DNA of 64,000 nt from Sciurus carolinensis (lineage: Eukaryota; Chordata; Mammalia; Rodentia; Sciuridae). The translations under genes and the position numbers were made by a program. The notes beneath the pieces are model-generated. The model did no database searches, was not told the DNA's origin, and saw only the letters and a program-made list of their open reading frames with translations. Of this stretch, positions 34,520-45,589 are shown piece by piece (the stretch's first letter is position 1; the number at the start of each line of letters is the position of its first letter). Location: NCBI RefSeq assembly GCF_902686445.1, contig NC_062216.1, positions 7,027,084 to 7,091,083 of the forward strand. The letters run 5' to 3'.

Positions 34520-37500
34520 GTTCCTTTTATCCCTCCCCATCATAATAGTATACAGAATTTAGCCCATTTGGCAATCTCAAAAAGTTGAACATTTAAGCAC
34601 AGAGTTATTGCTGACATAGTCCAAGCAAGACAAAAAACATGATTAACATTTTTTCAGTCTTATCTTTTGATGGTGGTTGGGGTCTCTGAGGGCTGTCCAT
34701 TTTTCTGTTGTCTTGACTCACATGTGATGAACCCATGCTATGAATAAGGTATCTTCCATTTCAGCCAGGTGATGGTCCTTTCTGGAACAATTTGATGTAG
34801 ACGTAGTCTTCTGACTGAAATGGGTGTTGGAAATCAGTGGTCTCTTGGGGCTGGTTTTCTCATAAGTTGAACCTGTTAGAGAGACTTAACAACAGATTAG
34901 AACAGGAGCAGGTTCTTGATGAGGGTGGAGGAAGGGCTCTGGAAGCATTAACCTTTTAATCTCTCAGAGGTCATTTGCCTCCAACTTTCTGGACCCAAAC
35001 TGGCCCTTATTTTTGTGATTTAACCCCATTTACCTATTTATATTGACTGTCTTTTAAAATTCTTATTATAATCCCTCTAATTTTAGGGACTTTTTACTGC
35101 TGTAAGGAAAAAGGGTGATGACTGCTCTTGCTGCTTCGAACTGAGAGGTGTGACGTGTGGTGGGGCAAGCAGTAAAAAGTTCCCTTCCAGGGGTAAAAGT
35201 CTTGTTCTATGAAAGAAACAAAAAACCATGAGTGCAAAATAAATAGCATCTGGAACATGTCAATGAATATCATGAAGTTGATAGAAATTAATAATCTCTT
35301 ACCAGGAGGTGGAAGAGTTGAGAGGTTGTTCCCATAAAAAGGCCTAACAAAGCTTAACAAGTCTGGAGAGGATAAGGCCTCAATTGTAAATCTTTAACAT
35401 TGTTGGAGTTATCAGGAATGTAAGCCCAACATAAGTTACTTAATGTCACATGATTTTTGTAAAATATCTTTTTACTGGCATGATATTTTTGTTCACTAGA
35501 GATCCCTTTATTTTTGTTACTTAGGATTAGAGAATCATACCAGCAAACATTAATTAAGTCTACCTGTACTGGAGGTTAGATGATTTGTAGGCTTTAAACT
35601 GCCTAAAAACTTATAAGTCTTGCAGTTTCTCTTGATAGTTATCAAGCATTTTTGTCTAAGAATCTTTTTTGTTACCTCTAGTTTTACTTATTTTCGGTGG
35701 GGGGCTACCACAAGTGTACATCTCAAGTTACATTAAAATAACTGTTGTTTAGTTTTTAAAATGTCCAGGAATGACTGTGTTTGGGTTTTAACTGTTTTTG
35801 CTAGGTATTTAAGATCAAACTGGTCAAATTGACCTTGTTTCTATCTGCTGTTAAGAGTCCTCTGAGTTCCCACAGGGGTCACTTTTGGGGAACTTGAGAG
35901 CAGCTTCTTAACTCCTTTAGTACCATTCACCTGGTAGGGTCTCCTTGATGAGGTGGATTCCTTTGGAAGCATTAGGTATGACTCCCTTTCCAAAGGACCC
36001 TCCTCTACAGCAGGTGCACTGATTGTCTTTTCATCCTCTAGTGGTCTCGTAAATCTCCCTGATTGGAAGGTTGTGTAGCCCAGAGCTGTAAAGCTCCTTA
36101 GAGAAGTTCTTTTGTTCCCTGGGTTTAGGCTGACTCTGAGGGCAAGAGCCAAATATTGATTCTCTTGACCCCTTTATTTTAATCTCAATCTTTAGGTTTT
36201 GATCTTAAACATCCAGCAAGTCAGTTTCACCAGTCATCCAGTAAGAGTACTAGGTTTTAACTTTAATGTCTATGACTTTATAGTTATTTACTAATTTTTA
36301 TTAATCTGGGATCTATATGATCTGTCCTATAGGTGATGACTTATTATCACATTAATTTAGATTGTTCTTGAAGTAGTACATCTGTAAAACATTAATCAGT
36401 CAAAAGTTACAGAGTTTACAAGGAAAATACAAAATGGAATTAACAACAGTAAAAACAGATTTAGTTGTGTAATAGCTATCTTAAATTTTGGCTGAGCTAT
36501 ATATTATATTCCATGTTTGAGATCACAGTAATTTTTATAACAAAAAAATCAATCTTTAGAATATAAATTATGAGCTGAAGTCTGACTTATTTTGAAGCCA
36601 TTATAACATGTAGTAAGGTAGGAAGTAGGGCCTTATCTCAGGTAAGGTGGGGCTCTTCATAAATCTTAGGTAAACAGTCTAGTTCTGAGGCTGATCGTTA
36701 TCTTTTTTTAAATATCATTTTATAAAGTTTACATATATTGTTTCCTAAGTCTATATGAATGTTAATTAACACAGTATGATATTACACCTAAAACATGAAT
36801 CAAAGAAATCTGAGAGAGCTTTTAACTTTATTTTTGTTTAGTAAAGTGGTAAAATGTTTTTCCTGTTTTATGATATTAACTTTTAAACAGATCAGACTCT
36901 CATTATCACTTAGAAATACATTTTCATTTCTACCCCAGTGCAGAAGGTAACATAAGGTTCAGGTCCAATTACAGAACACTAAATGATATAAATAAATCCC
37001 CAATAAAATTTCTTATTCTGATAAGTTTAAAATTACCATTACAACTTTAGGTGGAGAACACCAGCTTTATAAAATGTTCTTTTAAAACTTTTAAAGACTT
37101 GAATACCTGGAAGATATGAACACATTTAATATATGAATAAGAATAATAGAATCATAATTACATTGATGTTTTTCTATTAACCATGTTTAACTTGTAAGAA
37201 AATTTAGACTTTGTGATGTAGTACAACACTCTAACAGTTGCTGTATAACCAGAGTTGTACAAACCCCCAATTTTTAAGACTAACTGTTCTAGAGAATAAA
37301 ACTTAACAGATACAATGTTAAGAGTAAATTAATGCTCTTAGAATGATTGGTCATTTTAGCATATAAACTGAAATTTGGTTTATATCAGTACATTAATATT
37401 TGACCTTAGGATAAAAACCTTGAATAGTTTTAACTGTTGTGTTAGTTACATATACATGTAAACCTTTTAAAATTTACTCTTAATTAACATTTTTTAATCA

Positions 37501-38420
37501 CATAGACACTCTTGTTGTTTACTTTGATGTATTACAGCCTTATTTTATCACATAAAGAGTTTTTTATCTAGAAATATTTTTATTATATATATTTTTGTAT
37601 CTAAAACCTTATAATGTTTTAATCTGTTGATTCCCTTTTTAAAATTTATATTTTGAAACAACCCTTATAAATTTCTGAATTTAGATAAATTACTCCATTT
37701 TAATCCAATGAAATACTTTGTTACTTATAGAACTCGATTTAAATACAGTTGAAACTTTTGGACCCATTATATAGAATAATACCTGTTAAGACTTTTAGTA
37801 ATCATGTTGTTAGTGATAACATAAAGTAAATTTAAATCATTTTTTATTTACCAATTTATGAAAACACCAAAAATGTTTTAAGTCTCTAACAAACACATCT
37901 ATGATCAATCCCATATGTGTTAAATCTAATTTAGTTAATTTTTAAAAGCCAAGTTATCAGAGAATTGTATTGAGCCATATCAGTCATTTCTTTCCTGTTG
38001 AAGAAAAACCTAGAAACAATGGATATTAGACATTTTATAAAATTAACATTTTATGTATTTTTTGACCACCTGGACACAAAACTGTGTTACTAACTTGAAA
38101 GCCATACTTTTGTTTACCCAATTCGAAAACCTTTTAAATCATGTGAATCAAAAATATTTGGCTCTATTATTTAAAATTTTAATTTATGAGTTCATATGTC
38201 AATTTTGGTACCAAATATATATAGACATGACAATACACCAGTGTACATATACAAAAAATAAACAGATGGACAAAGGCCTTATACCTTATTTCTTAAAACC
38301 CATTAGACTGAGAGTTATCCCTTGTAAACTGGCCTCTGAATGAAACAGAGCATTAAGAAAATCTTTATATTTGGATAAAATAGGTCTGATTAAAAATTAA
38401 ACTAGTGTACCAGATCAAAA
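34520..38420 (-). other. Non-coding AT-rich interior of the VL30-like provirus
   Basis: No polymerase or capsid motif could be found in any frame. The ORF at 35841..36152 (minus, 103 codons, rich in Ser/Pro/Arg) matches no family I know. The segment 36116..37329 is repeated in the older copy at 30312..31403, and 37320 onward in the copy at 51417, so the non-coding interior is a family property and not a local deletion. Confidence 0.7.
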
Positions 38421-38998
38421 TTATGAACTCAAAAACAATAGAATTTTAAAAGTCTTTTTGGCCTCCATCCTGAGATGAAAAAGAATTAAGAAAATATAGA
38501 CAAGGTTATGCCCTATCCCTTCCTGAAGGAGTTTTCTGAAGAGAAAGCAAGGGAGCTGCTTCCATTGGTCCCTTTGGGAGATCCCCCTCAGGTTGGGGTC
38601 ATGTTCTAAACCAGTTTTCCTGGTCTCTTGGATAGCAGCCATTAAAATTTTGCCTGACATTTTGGTGGACTAACTCCAATAGTTGGATGTTCCAATAGGC
38701 AGCAGATTATATTTTAATGTAAGCTTTAGTGAACATGGTTAAAAAATTTGAACCATTTTTTTCCAAATTTGACTATAAAACATTTGATCAGATTGTTCAG
38801 GCTGCCCAAAGACAATTTGGTGGTCCCCTGAGGGAGCCATTTGACCACAAAATTTGGTCATTCTCTCTCACAGAATTTAGAGAGAGAAAAGATATTGCAG
38901 TGGGTTCCGTAGTCACTGGCTCTCTTCTGGAATTCCTGGAAATTAGTTAACATGCTCTGGAAGGGAGTACATGACTGACGTGAGGGAGACTGACCCAT
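38421..38998 (-). pseudogene. gag: gag matrix remnant of the VL30-like provirus
   Basis: The start reads MGQSPSRQS at 38998, like the MGQ start of gammaretroviral matrix (myristoylation glycine). A stop follows at about 38858 (KFCERE*); past it, in another frame, WLPQGTTKLSLG resembles the W-P-x-x-G-T block of matrix. The older copy at 52977..53200 shows the same two blocks without that stop. A further open piece (38421..38660) is related to 52711..52902. Confidence 0.65.
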
Positions 38999-39013
38999 GC
39001 TTACAGTAAAGGG

Positions 39014-39045
39014 CAACAACAACAACAAAAAAAAAAAAAAAAAAA
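39014..39045. repeat. Poly(A)-like run in the ERV leader
   Basis: CAA units followed by about 22 A bases on the plus strand, within the untranslated leader of the provirus. The older copy has only a short run here. Confidence 0.9.
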
Positions 39046-39423
39046 ACAGAAAAGGACAAACAAACACAGAACAGATAAAACACCAAAGACACAGATAAGT
39101 GGCCACTCCAGATTCCAGACCAGAGGAACTGAGCAATGTCTTGCCAGTCCCAGACTCGGGAAGTAATGCTGTGTCCATCCTTCCTCAGAGTCCCCAGATG
39201 CAGTACTGCCAGAAACAGATTTACCGGTCCCCCAGGGGTGCAGAACAGGTGACTCTCTTCAGAAAATTTAGTTCAGTCCTAGGGTGGGGCTCCAGAGATC
39301 ATGCAGCCTGGGACTGAGGAACGTCTCTCAGAGGCCTTCACCTAGGAACAACGTTATGACCTCTCACATCCGCAGGAGTTTCCAGGTCAGTGGTGAGCGG
39401 TGGTTACCCACCAGGCAGCGAGA

Positions 39424-39441
39424 ATCTTGCTGGGGCCTCCA
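39424..39441 (-). promoter_or_regulatory. Primer binding site, tRNA-Gln-like
   Basis: Minus-strand TGGAGGCCCCAGCAAGAT lies two bases inside the 5' LTR. It matches the complement of tRNA-Gln 3' end (TGGAGGTCCCACCGAGAT) at 15 of 18 positions. Confidence 0.7.
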
Positions 39442-39443
39442 AA

Positions 39444-40004
39444 TGTTATGGGGCACAACTTAAGAACAGACCGATCACAACTGAGAAGTCCAAATTGGAG
39501 AGTCTTTATTAAGCTGGCCAGCTGACTGTCTCACACAAAGCCCCAAAAAATGTCTATTGGGAGAACAGCCCCGACCACAGGGTTGTAGGGGTTCTTATAC
39601 CAAAAATCACATTAATCATAAGTGTCTGTTGCTATGATCTGAAATTACACATTAACATCATGAGATCATCGACAGAGGGGGAAGTGGGTCAGAATGACCC
39701 TTACCTAGGTACAAACTAAAGAATGGTTACTAACATCCACACAATCACTGTTCACATGGTACATTGTTTAGGAGCAATAGGAATCAAAAGAGAGCAATTC
39801 TTTACTACATGGGAGTTGCCATTGTATATTATTAAACATGTCACACCAAGTAAGTGATGATGGGCACAGAGGTGGGGTGTTCCCATGGGAGAAGCTTATT
39901 TCCTACATAACATGGAGTCTCAGAGCAAAATGGAGTCTGTTTAGTCATTTCCCTTAGAGTCTGGCCTATAACATTCTCATGGAGCCAGATCTGTCAGTCC
40001 ATCA
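39444..40004 (-). repeat. 5' LTR of the VL30-like provirus
   Basis: Same length and ends as 33688..34248. On the minus strand it carries AATAAAGACT at about 39510 and GGTATAAG near 39600, suggesting promoter and polyadenylation sites. Confidence 0.95.
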
Positions 40005-40021
40005 CAGTCGCCTCCTCCAAA

Positions 40022-40240
40022 AAAGAGATGATTGACAGATTGATAGAAAGTATTTGCAGCATATGTAACAACAAAATTGTTAATATAGAGAAAAAACAAG
40101 GAACACCTACATATTCAAAAAGAGCAAAATTCCAATAGGAGATTTGGGAATTAGTATGAGCAAATATTTCAAAGAAGAAATGTAAATGGAAAGTGAATTT
40201 CAAAAGATGTCCAACCTCAATATCAATCATGCACATTCAT
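40022..40240 (+). mobile_element. L1 fragment, right half, continuing 33414..33484
   Basis: 'agaaagtatttgcagcatat' and 'caaaagatgtccaacctcaa' are L1 ORF2 C-terminal region phrases. The two halves join if the SINE and provirus are removed. Confidence 0.65.
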
Positions 40241-40589
40241 GTTAAGGCAAAAATATCCAAAATATATATCATTTGCACCCAGCAAGCCTGTATATGTACA
40301 CTACCAACCAACAGCCCTACCCACAAACACCAGTCAACCCATCAATGAACCCCAACAACCAGCTGCCCACCCACACGCCCCAGATGCTGGCCTATGTGTG
40401 CCCCTGCAGATGGTGTCCTGCAAGTTCCCACAGAACACATGCCACACGCCCTTACATAGAGCAAATGACTCTCAGCAGCTGCAGTGGGTCTCACCAGCCA
40501 GCTCGACTCGGCAAGATTGGGAGATTGTCAACAAGAAACTAGATCAAGCCCAAGAAACAAACAGTGATCTCAAAGACAACCCATTTTAA
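40239..40589 (+). other. Proline/glutamine-rich block of unknown origin
   Basis: A 116-codon open stretch, C-rich compared with its surroundings, reads TALPTNTSQPINEPQQP and later SPASSTRQDWEIVNKKLDQ; an overlapping frame is also Asn/Pro/Gln-rich. No family recognised. It sits between an L1 fragment and the L1 at 40590, so it could be the 5' end of that L1, or a decayed piece of a processed gene copy. Confidence 0.35.
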
Positions 40590-41030
40590 ATTATCTAGCA
40601 AGACATGAAAATAGCAAAAGGAATGAAAAATGGTGAAGAAAACTATGGAACTTATTGGACACTGTCAAGGGGAAAACGTACATACAGATTTATAAAGAAC
40701 AAAGGACACCAAGCAGGTTAAACCTAAAGAGGTCTGCCCTGAGATGCATTACACTTAAACTGTCAGAAGTCAAAGAAAATTTTGAAAAGGACCGTGTGAC
40801 TTATCATGAACAAAGGAGCCTCAATCAGGCTATCAGTGGATTACTCAACAGAAACCTGGAAGGCTAGGATTGAGTGGGAGGGTTTGCTCAAAGTGCAGAA
40901 GAAAGAACTGTCATCCAAGAATTCTACACACAGTGAACTTAGCCTATAGAAATGAAAGAGAGATAAAGACTTCTCCAGACAAAGTGGAGGGAGTCTGTCA
41001 CCACTAGAACTGACTTATAAGTGTTACAGG

Positions 41031-41227
41031 GCCCAATGGTCAGGAGGCTGAGGCAGGAGAATCTCAAGTTCAAAGCCAGCTTCAGCAAAAGCAAGGCACT
41101 AAGCAACTCAGTGAGACACTGTCTCTAAATAAAACACAAAATAGGGCTGGGGATGTGGCACAGTGGTCCAGTGCCCCTGAGTTCAATCCCTGGTATCCCC
41201 TTCAATAATAATAATAATAATAATAAT
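41031..41227 (+). mobile_element. B1-dID SINE inserted in the L1
   Basis: B1-like half lacking its first bases, then 'gctggggatgtggcacagtg' ID-like half and an (AAT)n tail (41203..41227). Flanks aagtgttacagg (41019..41030) and aagtgttatagg (41228..41239) are a target-site duplication with one mismatch. Confidence 0.9.
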
Positions 41228-44200
41228 AAGTGTTATAGGTACCTTTTCCAGAAAGGATACTAGGTTACCATATAAAGTATATGGAATTATAAATGTCTCC
41301 AGTGAATGTAAACATACAGACAAATACAGAGTAATAGAACACTTTAATGGTGGTGCTTAATCACTTTTACCCTAGTATAAAAGTTAAAATACAAAAATAA
41401 TAAAAAACAATGCAAATCAGCAACAGGAGGAAGTAGCCTAGAGGAAAAGCAAAATAAAGGAGAAACCAAATCATGTCAAAAAGCAAAAATGAGTCAAATG
41501 ACTTGGAATACAAAGTATATCACAATAATAACCCTGAAAGTTAATGACCTGAACTCATCAATCAAAAGACATAGACTGGCAGATTGGAATAAAAAGAAAA
41601 ATCCAACAATATGCTGCCTGCAAGGGACTCATCTCATAGAAAGAGATACTCATAGACTAAAGATGAAAGGATGGGAAAAAAACATTCCATGCACATGGAC
41701 ACAGCAAAAAAGCTGGAGTATCCATCCTCAGTTCAGATAAGGTGGACTTCAAGCCAAAACTAGTCAGAAGGGATAAAGAAGGACATTACATACTTCTTAA
41801 GGGAAGTATAAATCAGGAAGACATAGCAATCATAAATATCTATGCCCCGCACATTGGCTCAACCATGTATGTCAAACAAATCCTTCTTAATTCCAGAAAT
41901 CAAATAGACCACAACACAATAATACTAGGCGATTTTAACACACCTCTCTCACCACTGGATAGATCTTCGAAACAAAAATTGAATAAAGAAACCATAGAAC
42001 TCAATAACACAATTAACAATTTAGACTTAATGGACACATATATAATATAATATCCAACAAAGAATGAATACACTTTCTTCTCAGCAGCACATGGATCCTT
42101 CTCTAAAATAGACCATATTTTATGCCACAAATCTACTGTTCCCAAATGCAAGAAGATAGAGAAACTACCTTGTGTTATATCAGATCATAATGGATTGAGA
42201 CTAAAAATACATGACAGAATAAAAAACAGAAACTTCTCCAATACCTGGAGATTAAACAATACACTACTATATCATGAATGGATAACAGAAGATATCAAAA
42301 GGAAAATTAAAAAATTCTTAAAAGTAAATGAGAACAAAGACACATCATATCAAAATCTCTGGGACACTATGAAAGCAGTATTTAGAGGAAGATTTATTTC
42401 ATGGGATGCATTCACCAAAAGATGTAGAAATCAACAAATAAATGACTGAACACTACAGCTCAAAGCCGTAGACAAAGAAGAGCAGACCAACACCAACAGA
42501 AGTAGAAAACAGGAAATAGTTAAAATCAGAGCCAAAATCAACAAAATTGAAACAAAAGAAACAATCAGAAAAATTAACAAAATAAAAAGTTGGTTCTTTG
42601 AAAATATAAACAAAATTGATAAACCCTTAGCCACACTAACAAAGAGAAAGAGGGAGAAAAATCAAATTACTAAAATTCAGAATGAACAAGGAAATATCAC
42701 AGCAGACACGAGTGAAATACAAAACATAATTAGAAGCTATTTTGAAAATCTATATTCCAACAAAACAGAAAACTTTGAAGATATCAACAAGTTTTTAGAG
42801 ATATATGAATTACCTAAACTAAACAAGGAGGATATACACAACTCATATAAATCAATTTCAAGCAATGAAATAGAAGAGGTATCAAAAGCTTACCAACAGA
42901 AAAAGTCCAGGACCAGATGAGTTCTCAGAAGAGTTCTACAAACCCGTTAAAGAAGAGCTCATTCTAATACTCCTCAAAGTATTCCATGAAATAGAAGAAG
43001 AGGGAACCCTCCCAAACACATTCTATGAAGCTAATATCACCCTGATACCTAAACCAGAGAGAGACAAATCAAGGAAAGAAAATTTCAGACCAATATCCTT
43101 AATGAACAAGGACGCAAAAATTCTCAACAAAATTTTAGCAAATCACATACAAATACATATTAAAAAGATAGTGCAGCACGATCAAGTGGTTTTATCCCAG
43201 GGATGCAAGGTTGGTTCAACATCCAGAAATCAATAAATGTCATTCACCATATCAACAGACTTAAAGTTAAGTATCACATGATCATTTTAATAGATGCAGA
43301 AAAAGCATTCAATAAAATACAGCATTCCTTCATGCTCAAAACAGTAGAAAAAATTGGGATAGTGGGAACATTCCTTAATATTGTAAAGGCCATCTATGCT
43401 AGGCCCATGGCCAATATTATTCTAAATGGTGAAAAACTGAAAGCATTCCCCATAAAAACTGGAAAAAGGCAGGCATGCCATCTTTCACCACTTCTATTCA
43501 ACATCATCCTTCAAACTCTAACCAGAGAAATTAGACAAACCAAAGAAATTAAAGGGATATGAATTAGAAAAGAAGAACTCAAACTATCCCTGTTCACTGA
43601 TGACATAATTATATATTTAGGGGAACCTGGAAATTCCACCAGAAAACTTCTAGAACTCATAAGTGAATTCCGTAAAGTAGCAGGTTACAAGATCAATGCT
43701 CATAAATCCAATACATTTTTATCCATAAGTGATGAATCTTCAGAAAAAGAAGTTCGGAAATTACCCCATTCACAATAGCCTAGAAAAAAATAAAATACTT
43801 CGGAATCAATCTCAAAAGAGGTGAAAGACCTCTACAATGAGAACTACAGAACACTAAAAAGAGAAATTAAAGAAAAACTTAGAAAATGGAAAGATCTCCC
43901 ATGTTCTTGGATAGGAAGAATTAATATTGTCAAAATGGCCATACTACCAAAAGTGCTATACAGATTAAATGCAATTCCAATTAAAATCCCAATGATGTAC
44001 CTAACAGAAATAGAGCAAGCAATTATGAAATTCATCTGGAAGAACAAGAAACCCAAAATAGCTAAAGCAATCCTCAGTAGAAATAGTGAAGCAGTGAGTA
44101 TCGCAATACCAGATCTTCAACTCTAGTACAAAGCAATAGTAACAGAAACGGCATGGTACTGGTATCAAAAGAGAGAGGTAGAGCAATGGTACAGAATAGA

Positions 44201-45343
44201 GGACATGGACACAAACCCAAATAAATACAATTTTCTCATACTAGACAAAGGGTCCAAAAATATGCAATGGAGAAAAGATAGCTTCTTCAACAAATGGTGC
44301 TGGGAATACTGGAAAACCATATTCAACAGAATGAAATTAAATCCCTATCTCTCAACCTGCACAAAACTCACCTCAAAATGGATCAAGGACCTTGGAATGA
44401 GACCAGAGACCCTGCATCTTATAGAAGAAAAAGTAGGTCCAAATCATCAACTTGTTGGCTTAGGATCAGACTTCCTTAACAGGACTCGCATAGCACAAGA
44501 AATAAAACAAGAATCAACAACTGGGATACATTCAAACCAAAAGCTTTCTCTCAGCAAAGGAAACTATCAGTAATGTGAAGACAGAGCCTACAGAGTGAGA
44601 GAATATCTTTGCCACTCATAATTGAGATAGAGTGCTAATTTCCAGAATATATAAAGAACTCAAAAAACCCTACAACAAGAATACAAATAATCCAGTCAAC
44701 AAATGAAGGATATGAACAGACACTTCACAGAAGAAGATGTATAAGCAATCAACAGAAATATGAAAAAATGTTCAACATCTCTTGTAATAAGAGAAATGCA
44801 AATCAAAACTACCCTAAGATTCCATCTCACCCCAATTAGAATGGCGATTATCAAGAACACAAGCAAAAGTAGGTGTTGGCAAGGATGGGGGGAAAAAGGT
44901 ACACTCATACATTGCAGGTGGGGTTGCAAATTAGTGCAGCCACTCTGGAAAGCAGCCTGGAGATTCCTCAGAAAACTTGGAATGGAACCACCATTTGACC
45001 AAGCTCTCCTACTCCTTGGCCTATACCCAAAGGATTTAAAATCAGCATACTACAGAGATTCATCCACATCAATGTTCATTGCTGCTCCATTCACCATAGC
45101 CAGATTGTGGGACCAACCTACATGTCCTTCAATTGATGAATGGATAAAGAAACTGTGGCATATATATACAATGGAATATTACTCTGCCATAAAGAATGAT
45201 AAAATTATGGCATTTGCAGGAAAATGGATGAAATTGGAGAATATCATGGTAAGTGAGATAAGCCAATCTCAAAAAACTAACGGACAAATGATCTCACTGA
45301 GAAGCGAATGATGACATATAATGGGGGGTGGGAGGTGTTAGCA

Positions 45344-45371
45344 TTAGGGTTAGGGTTAGGTTTAGGGTTAG
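45344..45371 (+). repeat. Telomere-like (TTAGGG)n inside the L1 3' UTR
   Basis: About four to five TTAGGG units, one with an extra T, in the G-rich part of the 3' UTR. Confidence 0.9.
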
Positions 45372-45589
45372 TGTTAAGGAGGGTGGCAATAATGGAGGAA
45401 GGAAGGACTGTATAGAGGGAAAACCGGGGGAGGGATGGGGGGAAGAAAAAAAATAAAATAACAGAATGAATCAAACAACATTACCCTATGTAAATATATG
45501 ATTATGCAAACGGTAGGCCTTGACTCCATGTACAAACAGGGAAACCACATGTATCCTATTTGTTTACAATAAAAAAAAGATAACTATAA

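Larger units (their letters stand above)
33688..40004 (-). mobile_element. VL30-like non-autonomous gammaretrovirus-type provirus
   Basis: Two 561-bp LTRs (33688..34248 and 39444..40004, about 19 differences by eye) flank a 5.2-kb interior. On the minus strand the order is 5' LTR, tRNA-Gln-like primer site, leader, gag matrix remnant (MGQ start at 38998), a long AT-rich stretch with no pol, an env fusion-peptide remnant (near 34400..34517), purine-rich tract, 3' LTR. Loss of pol with retained ends and packaging-region position is the pattern of non-autonomous elements such as rodent VL30; that comparison is by structure only. It could have been mobilised by proteins of a related virus. Confidence 0.85.
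40590..45585 (+). mobile_element. L1 element, long but broken
   Basis: L1 retrotransposons move by target-primed reverse transcription. The 5' part (40590..41480) is non-coding and interrupted by a SINE. ORF2 follows from about 41489: endonuclease-like text (41489..42050, including GDFNTPLSPLDRSSKQKLN), RT with [16 protein letters not shown] (43280..43340) and FTDDIIIYL near 43590 where FADD is usual, and the C-terminus near 45300. Stops and frameshifts recur (for example at 43562). The 3' UTR carries a telomere-like repeat and the element ends in an A-rich tail at about 45575. Not active. Confidence 0.9.

Noticed and set aside
33688..40004. Coding-competent gammaretrovirus
   Set aside because: No pol motifs in any frame, gag limited to a broken matrix start, env limited to about 60 codons.
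45344..45371. Chromosome end or telomere fusion
   Set aside because: Only four to five units inside an L1 3' UTR with L1 sequence on both sides.
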